This document shows positions 1-8,264 of a stretch of 64,000 bases of DNA, piece by piece. This stretch comes from Planctomycetota bacterium (GTDB lineage: Bacteria; Planctomycetota; UBA8742; UBA2392), in NCBI GenBank assembly GCA_003576915.1, contig QEVF01000021.1, forward strand, positions 1 through 64,000, given 5' to 3'. The position numbers and the translations under genes are program-made. The notes beneath the pieces were generated by a model that saw nothing but the letters and a program-made list of their open reading frames with translations, did not search any database and was not told the origin of the DNA. Each line of letters starts with the position of its first letter. The first letter of the stretch is position 1.

Positions 1-20
1 TCAAGACGATTGCGGAAAGC

Positions 21-90
21 GCCGATGGGAGGTCAGGCAATATGGGCTCCTGCCGGGTTGACTCGACACCAACCCCATCGGCAGGAGCCC
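21..90 (+). promoter_or_regulatory. Structured leader with mutually exclusive hairpins
   Basis: Two perfect inverted repeats share bases. Positions 21-29 (GCCGATGGG) pair with 74-82, and positions 44-55 (GGGCTCCTGCCG) pair with 79-90. Bases 79-82 are needed by both stems, so only one can form at a time. An inner GGTTG/CAACC stem reinforces the second. A terminator follows at 174-206 and a lipoprotein gene begins at 249. This is the geometry of an attenuator or switch leader, but the tail of an unseen upstream transcript is also possible. No known riboswitch consensus was recognised. Confidence 0.4.
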
Positions 91-173
91 GTTCATTTAC
101 TGAGAGAATCCAAACCTCCAAACGCCCTCAAAAGTGCAAAGGCCGAGGTAAGTCCGTTCGCCCCAGCGAGGCC

Positions 174-206
174 GGGACCCCGCTTCACCGGGGCTCCCCA
201 TTTTTT
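174..206 (+). terminator. Rho-independent terminator
   Basis: A GC-rich stem (GGGACCCCG at 174-182 against CGGGGCTCCC at 189-198, one bulge) with a six-base loop is followed by A and six Ts (201-206). It lies 42 nt before the lipoprotein start codon, so it ends an upstream transcript or attenuates the downstream gene. Confidence 0.65.
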
Positions 207-248
207 GGAACCGCCGGCGCCGCACGACGTCGTAATGCGGGAGAACCC

Positions 249-782
249 ATGATCCGACTCTTGCTGCTCTCTTGTTTGATGCTGGCGGGCTGCGCCGCTG
301 CACCTGTTCCAGGCTCCGACTCCGCGGCCGATCCGACCCAGGTGGAGACCCGTCCTTCCCTGACCTTCGCCGTCGAGGTCACGGTTAATGCCGACGATGA
401 CAAACTCCAGGCCGCCCGGCAGTTCTACGCGCAACTCGGCATCAAGGCTGAAGTGGTGGGCAGCCGGGCCGGGGGCAGCCTTGAGCTGGTCCTGAGCGAT
501 GGCCACAGCAGCATCAGGATGAAAGTCGAACCCTACGCGGTGCGCGAGCACACCCCAAAACGGGACCGCGACCCCGCCCGGCCTCCCACGCCGCCACAGG
601 AACCTCGCCCCAACTTCCTTCCGCTGATCCATGCAACATGGACGGTTCACGTCAACACCTCGACATTTGACGACGCCGCCGCCCTGCCCGGCGCGCGCCG
701 CGACGCTGGGGCCGCCGGCGACACCGTCATCGTGGTGGATCCCCTTGGGCTGATGCTGCGCCTGGCGCGGGCCACGCCCTGA
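249..782 (+). CDS. Small lipoprotein, possibly VOC-fold
   Basis: The frame is open from position 42, but ATG 249 is chosen because it begins a clear lipoprotein signal peptide: MIRLLLLSCLMLAGCAA, lipobox LAGC. The mature part is about 160 residues. Its layout (an N-terminal ARQFYAQLGIKAEVVG helix-strand, then GGSLELVLSDG, and near the C-terminus VVDPLGLMLRLARA) resembles a single vicinal-oxygen-chelate (glyoxalase-like) module with a proline-rich insert around residues 105-120. The VOC assignment is inference from pattern and no metal ligands were verified. Predicted location is a membrane-anchored periplasmic protein. It is the first of several short same-strand genes (esterase, second lipoprotein, Maf). 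Confidence 0.7.
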   Translation: MIRLLLLSCLMLAGCAAAPVPGSDSAADPTQVETRPSLTFAVEVTVNADDDKLQAARQFYAQLGIKAEVVGSRAGGSLELVLSDGHSSIRMKVEPYAVREHTPKRDRDPARPPTPPQEPRPNFLPLIHATWTVHVNTSTFDDAAALPGARRDAGAAGDTVIVVDPLGLMLRLARATP

Positions 783-806
783 TGCGGTCCTTGCTACACT
801 CTGCCC

Positions 807-1511
807 ATGCACGAACGCACGAGACTCGGCCGCCGCGTCTTTGAACTGGAGACGTCCTACGAAGTGCTGCTGCCGCCGCGCTATGATGAAGGCCGGCGCT
901 ATCCCCTTGTGGTCGGATTGCACGGCATGGGTCAGGACGAAAGCCACCTCAAGCGCGACCTCGCCCCCCTGCTCGAGCGCGACTACCTCTGGCTCTTTCC
1001 GCGCGGCCCCTACCCGCTCGAAGTGCGCGGCAAGGACTCCATGCGCGTCGGCCACGCCTGGTACATGTTTGACGGCAACCAGGAACGCCTCGCCGCCTCC
1101 ATGGAACTGACGGCGCGGCACCTGCTCGGCATCATCGACACGCTCTGGAACTCCTTCCGCATTGACCTGTCAAGAGCCGTAGTGCTGGGCTATTCTCAGG
1201 GCGGCTACATGGCGGGCGTGCTGGGGGCAAACAACCCCATGCGCTTTCGCGGAGCCTGCAGCATCGCGGGCCGACTCAAACACGAATTTATGACAGGCGT
1301 GGCAGCCAAGGCGGGGGCGCGCGTGGCCCTGGCCCAGGTGCATGGCGGGCAGGATGCATCCGTCAGGGCGGATGCCGCACGTCAGGCAGTGGAGGCCTGC
1401 CGCGCCCTGGGGTTTGTCCGTGCGGAGTACTTTGAGGATCCCCGGGCAGGCCACGAGATTACGCCGCCCATGGCGGCCTTCGTGGGCCAGTGGTTGGAGC
1501 GGATTCTGTGA
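807..1511 (+). CDS. Alpha/beta hydrolase, phospholipase/carboxylesterase type
   Basis: A 234-residue serine hydrolase. The nucleophile elbow GYSQGG is visible at about residues 129-133 (Ser130), the oxyanion-hole motif GLHGMG at 37-42, a candidate acid in HGGQDASVR at about 181, and the catalytic His in DPRAGHEITPP near 215. Order and length fit the esterase D/acyl-protein-thioesterase-like phospholipase/carboxylesterase family, which hydrolyses carboxylic esters. There is no signal peptide, so it is probably cytoplasmic. The stop overlaps the GTG start of the next gene (GTGA), suggesting translational coupling. Substrate unknown. Confidence 0.88.
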   Translation: MHERTRLGRRVFELETSYEVLLPPRYDEGRRYPLVVGLHGMGQDESHLKRDLAPLLERDYLWLFPRGPYPLEVRGKDSMRVGHAWYMFDGNQERLAASMELTARHLLGIIDTLWNSFRIDLSRAVVLGYSQGGYMAGVLGANNPMRFRGACSIAGRLKHEFMTGVAAKAGARVALAQVHGGQDASVRADAARQAVEACRALGFVRAEYFEDPRAGHEITPPMAAFVGQWLERIL

Positions 1512-1915
1512 GGCCGCTGGTGCTGAGCCTGCTGCTGCTTGTGGCCGCCTGCGGCAACCCGCGTCGCGATCAGGTTCTTGCGCGGGCGCCCCAAACCCGG
1601 CCTCAGGCCGCTGCCCAACTCCGTGCCGCCTTGGGCGAGGGCGGCGTCAATCTGCGCCATGTGCGTGTCGAAGAGTCCGCGCTTTGCTTCGAGGAGTACT
1701 ACCCGGAAAATCAGCCCATGGGCGATCCTGCCGCGCAGTGGATCGCGCGCACGCTGGACTACTCCGAGATTTCGCAGGTGGCGGCCGCGGAGACAGATGG
1801 CCAATGGCGACTGGAAGTCCGCTGTCAGGCCGGCACCGTCACCCTGCGCCTTGACGCTCGTGAAGCCGCGCTGCGCGCCCTGGGTGCTCTCGAGCGCCTG
1901 CGGCAACGGGACTGA
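1508..1915 (+). CDS. Small lipoprotein of unknown function
   Basis: GTG 1508 is chosen because it overlaps the esterase stop and begins MRPLVLSLLLLVAACGN, a short signal with lipobox VAAC. The product is 135 residues, about 118 after processing, with no recognised domain. A cysteine occurs in both ALCFEEYY and LEVRCQAG, which could form a periplasmic disulfide. It is co-directional and coupled with the esterase, so the two may act together at the envelope. Function unknown. Confidence 0.7.
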   Translation: MRPLVLSLLLLVAACGNPRRDQVLARAPQTRPQAAAQLRAALGEGGVNLRHVRVEESALCFEEYYPENQPMGDPAAQWIARTLDYSEISQVAAAETDGQWRLEVRCQAGTVTLRLDAREAALRALGALERLRQRD

Positions 1916-2020
1916 TCCTGCCGCGGTCCGTTTCCCTGCCATCGGCGAAGCGCCCCAGCGTTCTGGTTTCGCCGCACTGCGCGGCCTGCGAAAGGAGCGG
2001 GGGCTTGTTAACATCGAGGC

Positions 2021-2599
2021 ATGAGCCTGATTCAACGAAATGTGGTGCTGGCCTCGGGCTCGCCCTATCGCAAGCAGTTGCTTGAAGATGCCGGCGTCGC
2101 CTTTCGGGTGGTGGTCAGCCATGTCGATGAAGACCTGCATCCGCACGACGAGCCTCACGCCTATGTGCGCTCCCTGGCCTCGCGCAAGGCCATGGCCGTG
2201 GTGCCCTCCTGCCCCGACGCTCTCGTGATTGCCGCCGACACCATCTGCACCTGGCGCGGGCGTATCATCAACAAACCGGCCGATGAAGCCGACGCCCGCC
2301 GCATGATCGCCGAGGCCTGCGATGCCAGACTTCAGCGCGTGATCACCGGTGTGTGCGTGGTGGATTCCCGCGACATGACCACCCTGAGCTTTGCCGAATG
2401 CAGCATCGTTGAAATGAAGCCCGCCAGTGCCGAACAAATCGACGCCTACGTGAGGAGCGGCGAACCTATGGGCAAGTGCGGGGCCCTGGCCATTGAGTCC
2501 AGCGGCAGCTTTGTCGCGCGCTATGAGGGCAGCTATGCCAACATCATGGGTCTGCCGGTGGAGCGCCTGCTGCCGGTGCTTCTGAAACTGGACGCGTAG
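2021..2599 (+). CDS. maf: Maf-family nucleotide pyrophosphatase
   Basis: The 192-residue length is normal for Maf. The N-terminal phosphate-binding signature LASGSPYRKQLL (about residues 10-21), the central ADTICTWRGRIINKPADE block (about 70-88) and the conserved Arg/Lys/Asp pattern are present. Family members hydrolyse non-canonical or modified dNTP/NTPs (dTTP/UTP or m7GTP/CTP subgroups) and affect septation; the subgroup cannot be fixed by eye. Cytoplasmic. Its last 56 nt overlap tail-to-tail with the SDR gene on the other strand. Confidence 0.92.
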   Translation: MSLIQRNVVLASGSPYRKQLLEDAGVAFRVVVSHVDEDLHPHDEPHAYVRSLASRKAMAVVPSCPDALVIAADTICTWRGRIINKPADEADARRMIAEACDARLQRVITGVCVVDSRDMTTLSFAECSIVEMKPASAEQIDAYVRSGEPMGKCGALAIESSGSFVARYEGSYANIMGLPVERLLPVLLKLDA

Positions 2600-3614
2600 G
2601 CGGCCCCGTCAGCGCCACGCCATGCCAGGCCAGCTCGCGCAATATGGCATCCTTCAGGTCCACGGCCGGGTCATAGCCCAATTCGCGGCGGGCCTTCTCG
2701 CTCGAATAATGTTGCCCGTATTCCATGTGGTAGTAGCTGGTCAGCGACAGCGCGCCCGGCGTCGTGCGCAGCAGCCAGGCCCACCACTCCGCGAAAATCG
2801 CCCCTGCGTAAGCCCCCAGTCGCGGCAGAATCATGGGGCGGTGAATGCCCGCCAGGGAGCAGACCTTTTCGGCAAGTTCGCGCAACGTGGTGTTCCAGCC
2901 GCCCAGAATGTAGCGCTCGCCAGGGCGTCCCTTCTGTAATGCCAGCACGTGGCCCCGGGCCACGTCACGCGTGTCCACGAAGTTCATGGTGGCGTCCACC
3001 ATGAATGGCGTCAGACCCTGATAGAACACGCAAACCGCCGAAAGCCTGGCGTTGCGGCTGCCCTCGCCCACGAGGCCCGTGGGGTTCACAATCACGGTGG
3101 GCGGCCCCTGAGGGATTTCGCCCGTGGTCAATTCGAGGACGGCCCTTTCCATGGCTGCCTTGACGGCGTAGTAGTTACCACCGGACGTGCGCCGCGCATC
3201 ATAGGGCAGGCTTTCGTCGGCCAGCGTGCCCCGGGGGGCCAGGCCGATGCAGGAAAGACTGCTGGTGAACACCGCGCGCTCGATGCCGGCCTCTCTGGCC
3301 AGCACAAAATGACGCCGAACCTGCGGAATCCACTGCGTCAGCATGCCCTTCTGGCGCAGGTGCAGGCCGCTCCAGGGAAATGGCGCCGCCGAATGCACAA
3401 AAAAGCGGCAATCTTTCAGGGCCGCCGCAAGCGCGGCATCTTCATTCATGTCGCCATAGACAATCTCACCGCCGCGGCTTTCGATCTCGGCGAGGTTGCG
3501 ATGGCCTTTCGAGCGCGCCAGACATCGCAGACTGTACCCGGCATCGATCAGCGCCAGGCCCACGCGCGAGCCCACGGTTCCCGCCCCTCCCAGCAAGAGC
3601 ACGCGATCAGACAT
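2544..3614 (-). CDS. NAD(P)-dependent SDR dehydrogenase/epimerase (3beta-HSD/DFR-like)
   Basis: A 356-residue extended short-chain dehydrogenase. It has a Rossmann GGAGTVGSRVG dinucleotide motif at residues 9-19, the acidic GDMNED adenine-binding strand, a VHSAAP catalytic-loop strand, and YYAVK (YxxxK active site) after a TSSLSCIG serine strand. The C-terminal third is typical of sterol or flavonol-type reductases (VTPFMVDATMNFVDTRDVA-like block). It starts inside the last codons of the LeuD-like gene (8-nt overlap), so it is the last gene of a three-gene operon. Substrate unknown; a steroid, hopanoid or polyketide-like alcohol is plausible. Confidence 0.85.
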   Translation of the reverse strand: MSDRVLLLGGAGTVGSRVGLALIDAGYSLRCLARSKGHRNLAEIESRGGEIVYGDMNEDAALAAALKDCRFFVHSAAPFPWSGLHLRQKGMLTQWIPQVRRHFVLAREAGIERAVFTSSLSCIGLAPRGTLADESLPYDARRTSGGNYYAVKAAMERAVLELTTGEIPQGPPTVIVNPTGLVGEGSRNARLSAVCVFYQGLTPFMVDATMNFVDTRDVARGHVLALQKGRPGERYILGGWNTTLRELAEKVCSLAGIHRPMILPRLGAYAGAIFAEWWAWLLRTTPGALSLTSYYHMEYGQHYSSEKARRELGYDPAVDLKDAILRELAWHGVALTGPPTRPVSEAPAAGAPPADP

Positions 3615-3960
3615 GGGATTGGATGAACTCCAATAGCCTGCGCGGCAGCGCCTTCAGGGCATATTCGCGACCGCTTGCCTCGTCGCACAGAACGCCCGAT
3701 GCGAGGTCCACGCTGACCTCACTGCCCTCCGGCAGCGCTTCGACGGGATCAAGGGCGCGGCTTACGGCACAGCCGCGCTCGTGAAGCAGGCGCTCAAGGT
3801 GTGCGTCGCAGGCTTCGGCCAGGATCAGTGCGGGCAGCGGTGCAGGGGGCAGGGCCTCGAGGGTGGGCCGGGCGCGCAGGGAGCCCTCCACGAGCAGGCA
3901 GTGGCCGGGCGAGGCGGGCAGTTCATGGAAGTTTGAGGCGGTTGTCTTGGCGAGCTTCAT
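3607..3960 (-). CDS. LeuD/aconitase-swivel-like small protein
   Basis: A 117-residue orphan. The C-terminal half (about 70-112: EALPEGSEVSVDLASGVL, then GREYALKALPRRLLEFIQ) closely follows the C-terminal swivel segment of the 3-isopropylmalate dehydratase small subunit: a strand ending VDLxxGxI, a short turn, then a Lys-Pro-Leu-Pro-x-x-x-L-x-I helix. The LeuD N-terminal part is missing, and no large subunit is in the window. It sits 4 nt downstream of one SDR gene and overlaps the next by 8 nt, so it is in the same operon. The family resemblance is inferred by eye and the function is unknown. Confidence 0.6.
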   Translation of the reverse strand: MKLAKTTASNFHELPASPGHCLLVEGSLRARPTLEALPPAPLPALILAEACDAHLERLLHERGCAVSRALDPVEALPEGSEVSVDLASGVLCDEASGREYALKALPRRLLEFIQSHV

Positions 3961-3964
3961 CGCG

Positions 3965-4963
3965 CTACCTCACCTTGATCCATCCCTCTTTGATGTAGAA
4001 GGCAGCGGTTTCCTTCAGGCCATCGACGATGCCGATCTTCGACTCAAAGCCAAAGTCCTCTTTGGCCTTGGCCGCGCTGCATACCCAGTAAAGCGGCAGC
4101 AGCTCGCGCATTTTGTCGCTGTTGGGCAGCAGGGGCTTGCGCGTGACCCATTGAACGACATCAAGCACGCGTGCATAGGCCTTGGCCAGCCAGAGGGGAC
4201 TCTTGAGCGTGCGGTTTCTCGTGGGCTTGAGTATGTCGCGTAACAGGGCCATGGTCCAGCTCATGGGGTAGGGCTCAGGATCGGCCAGGAAGTAGGCCTG
4301 GCCGAGGGTGTTCTCATGCAGCGCAGCCTCGATGATGCCCCGCGCGAGGTCCCTGCCGTGAATCATGGAGAAGACCCGCTCCTCGCTGCCGAGCTGGATG
4401 GCGTAGCCCTTGGCCATGAACTGGAAGAACTCGAGAATGCCTGTATCGCGCGGGCCATAAACCGCGGGCGGGCGGATGATGGTCAGCGGCAATTCAGGCT
4501 CGTAAAGGCGGGCGAACTTCTCGCCCAGCAGTTTGCTGCGGCCGTAGAAAGTCTGGGGATGGGGGATGTCGGTCTCACTGACGTAATGGCGCGAGTTCTC
4601 GCTGGGGCCCACGGCGGCCAGCGAACTGACGAGAAGAAAGCGCAGCAGGGGCTGTTTGGTCAGTTTGACGGTTTCACACAGGTTGCGGGTGCCGTAGGCG
4701 TTGATGCGGTTGAACTCGGCCTGGGTGCGTCCCTTGATCAGGCCCGCCACATGGAAAATGTAGTCGCAGCCGGCGACGGCAGCGGTGAGTTTTTCGGCGC
4801 TGTCGGCGACGTCGCCCTTGCAGATTTCGTAGCCCTGTCGAAGTTCAGGAAAGAGGCGCCGCTCGTCACGCACGAGCAGGCGGACGTCGTGTCCGCGGGC
4901 TCTGAGCATCTCCGCAACGTGCGAGCCGATGAATCCGGTGGCGCCGGTGACAAGCGATTTCAT
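3965..4963 (-). CDS. NAD-dependent epimerase/dehydratase (extended SDR)
   Basis: ATG 4963 is used because MKSLVTGATGFIGSHVAE begins directly with the Rossmann strand; a longer frame to 4999 adds only 12 unlikely residues. The 332-residue product has TGATGFIG (about 6-13), GDVADSAE, a Ser-rich VSSLAAVGPS strand and the YGRSK active site (YxxxK). NMRV/DFR-type epimerases act on nucleotide sugars, sterols or flavonol-like substrates. It is first in an operon with the LeuD-like protein and a second SDR, implying two sequential oxidoreductions on one pathway. It follows a DUF4132 gene across a repeat. Confidence 0.85.
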   Translation of the reverse strand: MKSLVTGATGFIGSHVAEMLRARGHDVRLLVRDERRLFPELRQGYEICKGDVADSAEKLTAAVAGCDYIFHVAGLIKGRTQAEFNRINAYGTRNLCETVKLTKQPLLRFLLVSSLAAVGPSENSRHYVSETDIPHPQTFYGRSKLLGEKFARLYEPELPLTIIRPPAVYGPRDTGILEFFQFMAKGYAIQLGSEERVFSMIHGRDLARGIIEAALHENTLGQAYFLADPEPYPMSWTMALLRDILKPTRNRTLKSPLWLAKAYARVLDVVQWVTRKPLLPNSDKMRELLPLYWVCSAAKAKEDFGFESKIGIVDGLKETAAFYIKEGWIKVR

Positions 4964-4985
4964 GGGCGGGAAGATAGCAGAGGCT

Positions 4986-5025
4986 GGGCGCGGCGCCACA
5001 AGGCAACTCGACTGCGTCAGCGCTG
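4986..5025. repeat. 40-bp direct repeat, left copy
   Basis: This copy matches 8235-8273 almost exactly: 21 identical bases beginning GGGCGCGGCGCCACAAGG, then 17 of 19 with one indel and one mismatch. It contains the stop codon and last two codons (Gln-Arg) of the DUF4132 gene. The right copy does the same for the cytochrome gene. The pair brackets the two-gene cassette and looks like a recombination or insertion scar. Confidence 0.8.
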
Positions 5026-7629
5026 GATCTGGCTCAGGATCGTCGGGTCCGAAATCCTGGCGTCGGCGGCAAGCAGAAACGCCTTGCTGAGAATGACCGA
5101 GAGCATCCGGTCGCCCTCGAAGGGCAGGAACATCTCTGCGTCCGATTCAACGGCGGACTGGCGCGGCACAATGCACAGGTACTGGTCGTCGGGCTTCATC
5201 AGGATGTTGCCGGAGCCCAGGTGGATCCTGTATGTGCGCAACGACCCCGTAACGACCAGCCAGCGATCCTCAAAGCGGCACTTCGAGGCAATTTTCAGCT
5301 TGGGCACGAGCCGTTCGAGCACCTGTTTGCGAATCTGCGCCGAAGCCGAAAGGTCGCCAAGGGCGCAGTGGCTCCAATACTCCCGATAGCGCCCCTGCGG
5401 CCCGCCATCTGACCAGTTGGGATCGTTCGCAACGCTGGCCACGCCCACGAACAAGTCCACATCGCGCAGCACCTCACTGAGCAGCAGCGGCGGGATATCG
5501 GCGAGCGCCACAGGGTGATTCTCGGGAGCATCAGCTCCGCGCGTCGTATATCCGCCCCCGGTGGCCGGGGCTTCATTGGGAGCCGCTCCCGTGCGGTAGA
5601 ATCGCACCTGGTCGGTCGCGAGATAGAGAAAGGCGCCGGACTCGTTCGTATCTCGGCCGTACTCGGTGCCCGCACCTTCCACCCAGAACTCCGCCCGCAG
5701 ACCCCAGTCCGGATACTCTATATGCGCCGGCGGATAGCTGTCGTCCACCATCAGGCGCAGCTTGTGCTTCCAGCCGCGCGCGGCCACCAGGGTGTTGAAC
5801 TGATGCTGCTTGACGATGTGGGCTGCGAAACGGTTGGAGTAAACGACCGTGCGGCGCTCGGCATCCGTCAGCACGTAAAGTTCACGATGGGCCTGTTTGA
5901 AGGGCTGGCGAATCTGCGCGGCTTCCAGCCGGTTGCGCCAGGCTTGGACCTCCCGCTCGGTCGCTCCCAATGGGTGCCAAAGGCTGATATTGCATTGGTC
6001 GGGCAGCGCCAATTCACGGCCCTCCGCGTCGCGCGGAACTCCGTCCGTCGCCAGGAATGTCAACGGGCCTGCTCGCCAGATCAATCGGCGCGCCAGGATC
6101 CCGACGAGGGGATGATCGAGGTAGCATGTGCGCCATCTGGCCAAGGGCCAGGCTTTCCGGGCGAGAAAGCTCGCCTCGATGCGCGCGGCCTGGGCCGGAA
6201 TCATGCGCTCAATGTCCTTGGCCGCACTCTTAAGTTCCTTGAGCTCTTCCGCAAATTCCTCCCGGACGCTGCCGGGCACCGTATTGTGAACCTTGCCGCG
6301 AGCATCAAACCAGCGCAACTCGACACGATTGCCGCGTACTGTCTGCTCGGCCGTGAACTGATCCAGCTTCTCGACGCGCCTTCCGACGTCACTCAGGCCG
6401 TACTCCGGCACGGCCAATTCCTCCAACTCCGGGCGCGGGATGCCCACCTTCTGCGCCGCGACGTTCAGCGCCTTCTCAATGCCTTTTTGCGCTGTACCGA
6501 ACCGGACCCTCGCTTTGAGCATGGCCATTTGCCCCACGGCATCGACGGTGCCGATGGCGCCCAGCGCCGACAGAGCGGCATTGCCGACTTTTACGGCACG
6601 CGGACCCAGGCCACGGATCTTTCGGTAGGCTGACACAGCGATGACCCTGATCGCTCTTATGACCTCGGTGTCGGCCAAGGGAGGGCAGAGCCAAAGAAAG
6701 CCGCGCAACACATCCGCATTGCGCTCGTGAACGCGCTGAGAATCGTCCCCCTTCTCCCAGTAGGCAGAAAGCATCTTTGTGGTGCGCGCGGCATCAAATC
6801 TCGAGGCCCAATCACAAAAGCGCCTGCGGAACTCCTCTCGGCCCACGGCCTCGATCAGGGGAGACGCCGCCATGCTCCAGCGGGTGGACGGTTTGGCGCT
6901 GGTGGCGCCGCCGCAGTGGAGCAGCAGCTCCCGCCACGCTCTCTGGAGGGGCAGAGCAAGCGATGTGAGCTGATGGATAGCCTCACGTGCCCAGACCTCC
7001 ACCGGCGCCAGCACCGACCACCATCCGCCCGGGCCAAGCACCTCGTCCATGGCCTGCAGCGTCTGAGGCTTGAAACCGCGGCTATCCTGGTCGGCAAATT
7101 GGCATCGCAGGCTTACAAGGTCCATGCGCTCGTCGGCACTGGGGGGCCGCTTCCTGAGGTCTTCAACCACGGCGTCGACAAGCGGCATACTGCATGCGAA
7201 GTTCCGATGGAGCGCCAGCCAACGCAGGAGCGAAGGGCGCAAGCGCGACTTGTCCGCCTTGGCATACAGTGCCGCCATCGTTTGCGGAAATGCCCCAGGA
7301 CCAAACACGTACCCCAGCATGTCCGCCGGTTCGGAAAGCCTGGCCTCAAAGGCAAAGACCCGCTCCAGCATGGCCTGAAAACAGCGGGTGATCGCCGGTG
7401 CCTTCCGGGCGAGCATTTCGCGGGAGGCCGTGACATCGCCGGCACTCTTGCCGACGTCGCGCCAGCCCTTCGGCGCATGCTGCTCGATGTATTCCGTGAC
7501 AAGCGCGTGTTCCTCCGCAAGCTCGGAGTTCTCCAACAATGGAAATCCGTCCAGGCCAATGCGGGTGACCGGTCCCAGCGCTTCAAGGGACTTGCCTGCC
7601 AACCATGCGTCCATTTGCTCCAGCGCCAT
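5017..7629 (-). CDS. DUF4132 (MolR/YehI-like) protein
   Basis: An 870-residue cytoplasmic protein with no signal peptide. The C-terminal ~145 residues hold the best-conserved blocks of the DUF4132 family: FVGVASVANDPNW at about 727, the LSASAQIRKQVLERLVP helix, and LGSGNILMKPDDQYL at about 800. Middle blocks such as ADGVPRDAEGREL and LWHPLGATEREVQAW also follow this family. Members are related to E. coli MolR and YehI; biochemical function is not established. It starts 2 nt after a 131-residue gene (operon), and the pair is bracketed by 40-bp direct repeats. The last codons lie inside the left repeat. Confidence 0.85.
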   Translation of the reverse strand: MALEQMDAWLAGKSLEALGPVTRIGLDGFPLLENSELAEEHALVTEYIEQHAPKGWRDVGKSAGDVTASREMLARKAPAITRCFQAMLERVFAFEARLSEPADMLGYVFGPGAFPQTMAALYAKADKSRLRPSLLRWLALHRNFACSMPLVDAVVEDLRKRPPSADERMDLVSLRCQFADQDSRGFKPQTLQAMDEVLGPGGWWSVLAPVEVWAREAIHQLTSLALPLQRAWRELLLHCGGATSAKPSTRWSMAASPLIEAVGREEFRRRFCDWASRFDAARTTKMLSAYWEKGDDSQRVHERNADVLRGFLWLCPPLADTEVIRAIRVIAVSAYRKIRGLGPRAVKVGNAALSALGAIGTVDAVGQMAMLKARVRFGTAQKGIEKALNVAAQKVGIPRPELEELAVPEYGLSDVGRRVEKLDQFTAEQTVRGNRVELRWFDARGKVHNTVPGSVREEFAEELKELKSAAKDIERMIPAQAARIEASFLARKAWPLARWRTCYLDHPLVGILARRLIWRAGPLTFLATDGVPRDAEGRELALPDQCNISLWHPLGATEREVQAWRNRLEAAQIRQPFKQAHRELYVLTDAERRTVVYSNRFAAHIVKQHQFNTLVAARGWKHKLRLMVDDSYPPAHIEYPDWGLRAEFWVEGAGTEYGRDTNESGAFLYLATDQVRFYRTGAAPNEAPATGGGYTTRGADAPENHPVALADIPPLLLSEVLRDVDLFVGVASVANDPNWSDGGPQGRYREYWSHCALGDLSASAQIRKQVLERLVPKLKIASKCRFEDRWLVVTGSLRTYRIHLGSGNILMKPDDQYLCIVPRQSAVESDAEMFLPFEGDRMLSVILSKAFLLAADARISDPTILSQIQR

Positions 7630-7631
7630 GG

Positions 7632-8027
7632 CTAGCCCCCAACCAGCGGTACAAGCCTCAGGAAATTCACCCTGGTTGTGGACCTGAGTTCCAGCCTTTC
7701 GTCCAGACTCTCCAGTTGCCGGTCGTCCAGCAGTATCAGAATGTGGCCCCGCTCAAAGGCTTCGACGCATACCCGGAACTGCTCCTGCCAGTCGATCTTC
7801 TGCCGCTTCGGTAGCCGAAAACCGCCCGCAACTTGCGTCGAGCCCGCCGGCTGCACCAATCCTCTGAACCGCTCGCCCAAGCCCGCGTTGTAGTCCTTCA
7901 CTTCCTGATAGACGCGGCTGCGAATGAGCTCGCGAACATCGGGCGTCTCTGTTGCGATATGCAGCTGGATTTCGTTCGTTGTCTCACCTGCCAGCGTGGA
8001 ATCCAGGACTGTGATAGTGGCGGACAT
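7632..8027 (-). CDS. Small partner protein of the DUF4132 gene
   Basis: ATG 8027 is preferred over the longer 8042 start because GGAGG lies 4-5 nt upstream. The 131-residue product starts MSATITVLDSTLAGE. It has a mixed alpha/beta composition, is Lys/Arg-rich around residues 70-90 (LPKRQKIDWQEQF), and ends in a hydrophobic LRLVPLVGG. No family is recognised. It lies 2 nt from the DUF4132 start, so the two are almost certainly co-translated and probably work together. Confidence 0.75.
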   Translation of the reverse strand: MSATITVLDSTLAGETTNEIQLHIATETPDVRELIRSRVYQEVKDYNAGLGERFRGLVQPAGSTQVAGGFRLPKRQKIDWQEQFRVCVEAFERGHILILLDDRQLESLDERLELRSTTRVNFLRLVPLVGG

Positions 8028-8264
8028 GTTTTCCTCCACCAATGACTATATTCCCTGCTCTACGCTTGGGTAACAAGGTTTTCGGCAGTCATGCGCCGGC
8101 GCGGCAAGGACCCGTTGGGGGCTGGCAGATCCCTCGAACCATTGGACCCGCCACCGGCCCGCGATTTGGCTCAGAGAATACAGGCTCCCCAGGTTGCCAA
8201 AAGCCCTGTCAGAACGCCAAGGAGCCGCATTGCCGGGCGCGGCGCCACAAGGCAATCGCCTGCG
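8028..8264. other. Intergenic region with right direct repeat (8235-8273)
   Basis: This 237-bp region upstream of the DUF4132 operon holds the operon's promoter by position, though no strong -35/-10 pair is evident. The right 40-bp repeat begins at 8235, runs into the 3' end of the cytochrome gene, and supplies its Gln-Arg-stop. Confidence 0.7.

Noticed and set aside
93..1121. Long minus-strand open frame opposite the first lipoprotein and esterase
   Set aside because: It is antisense to two well-supported genes, has no recognisable domain and reflects high GC content.
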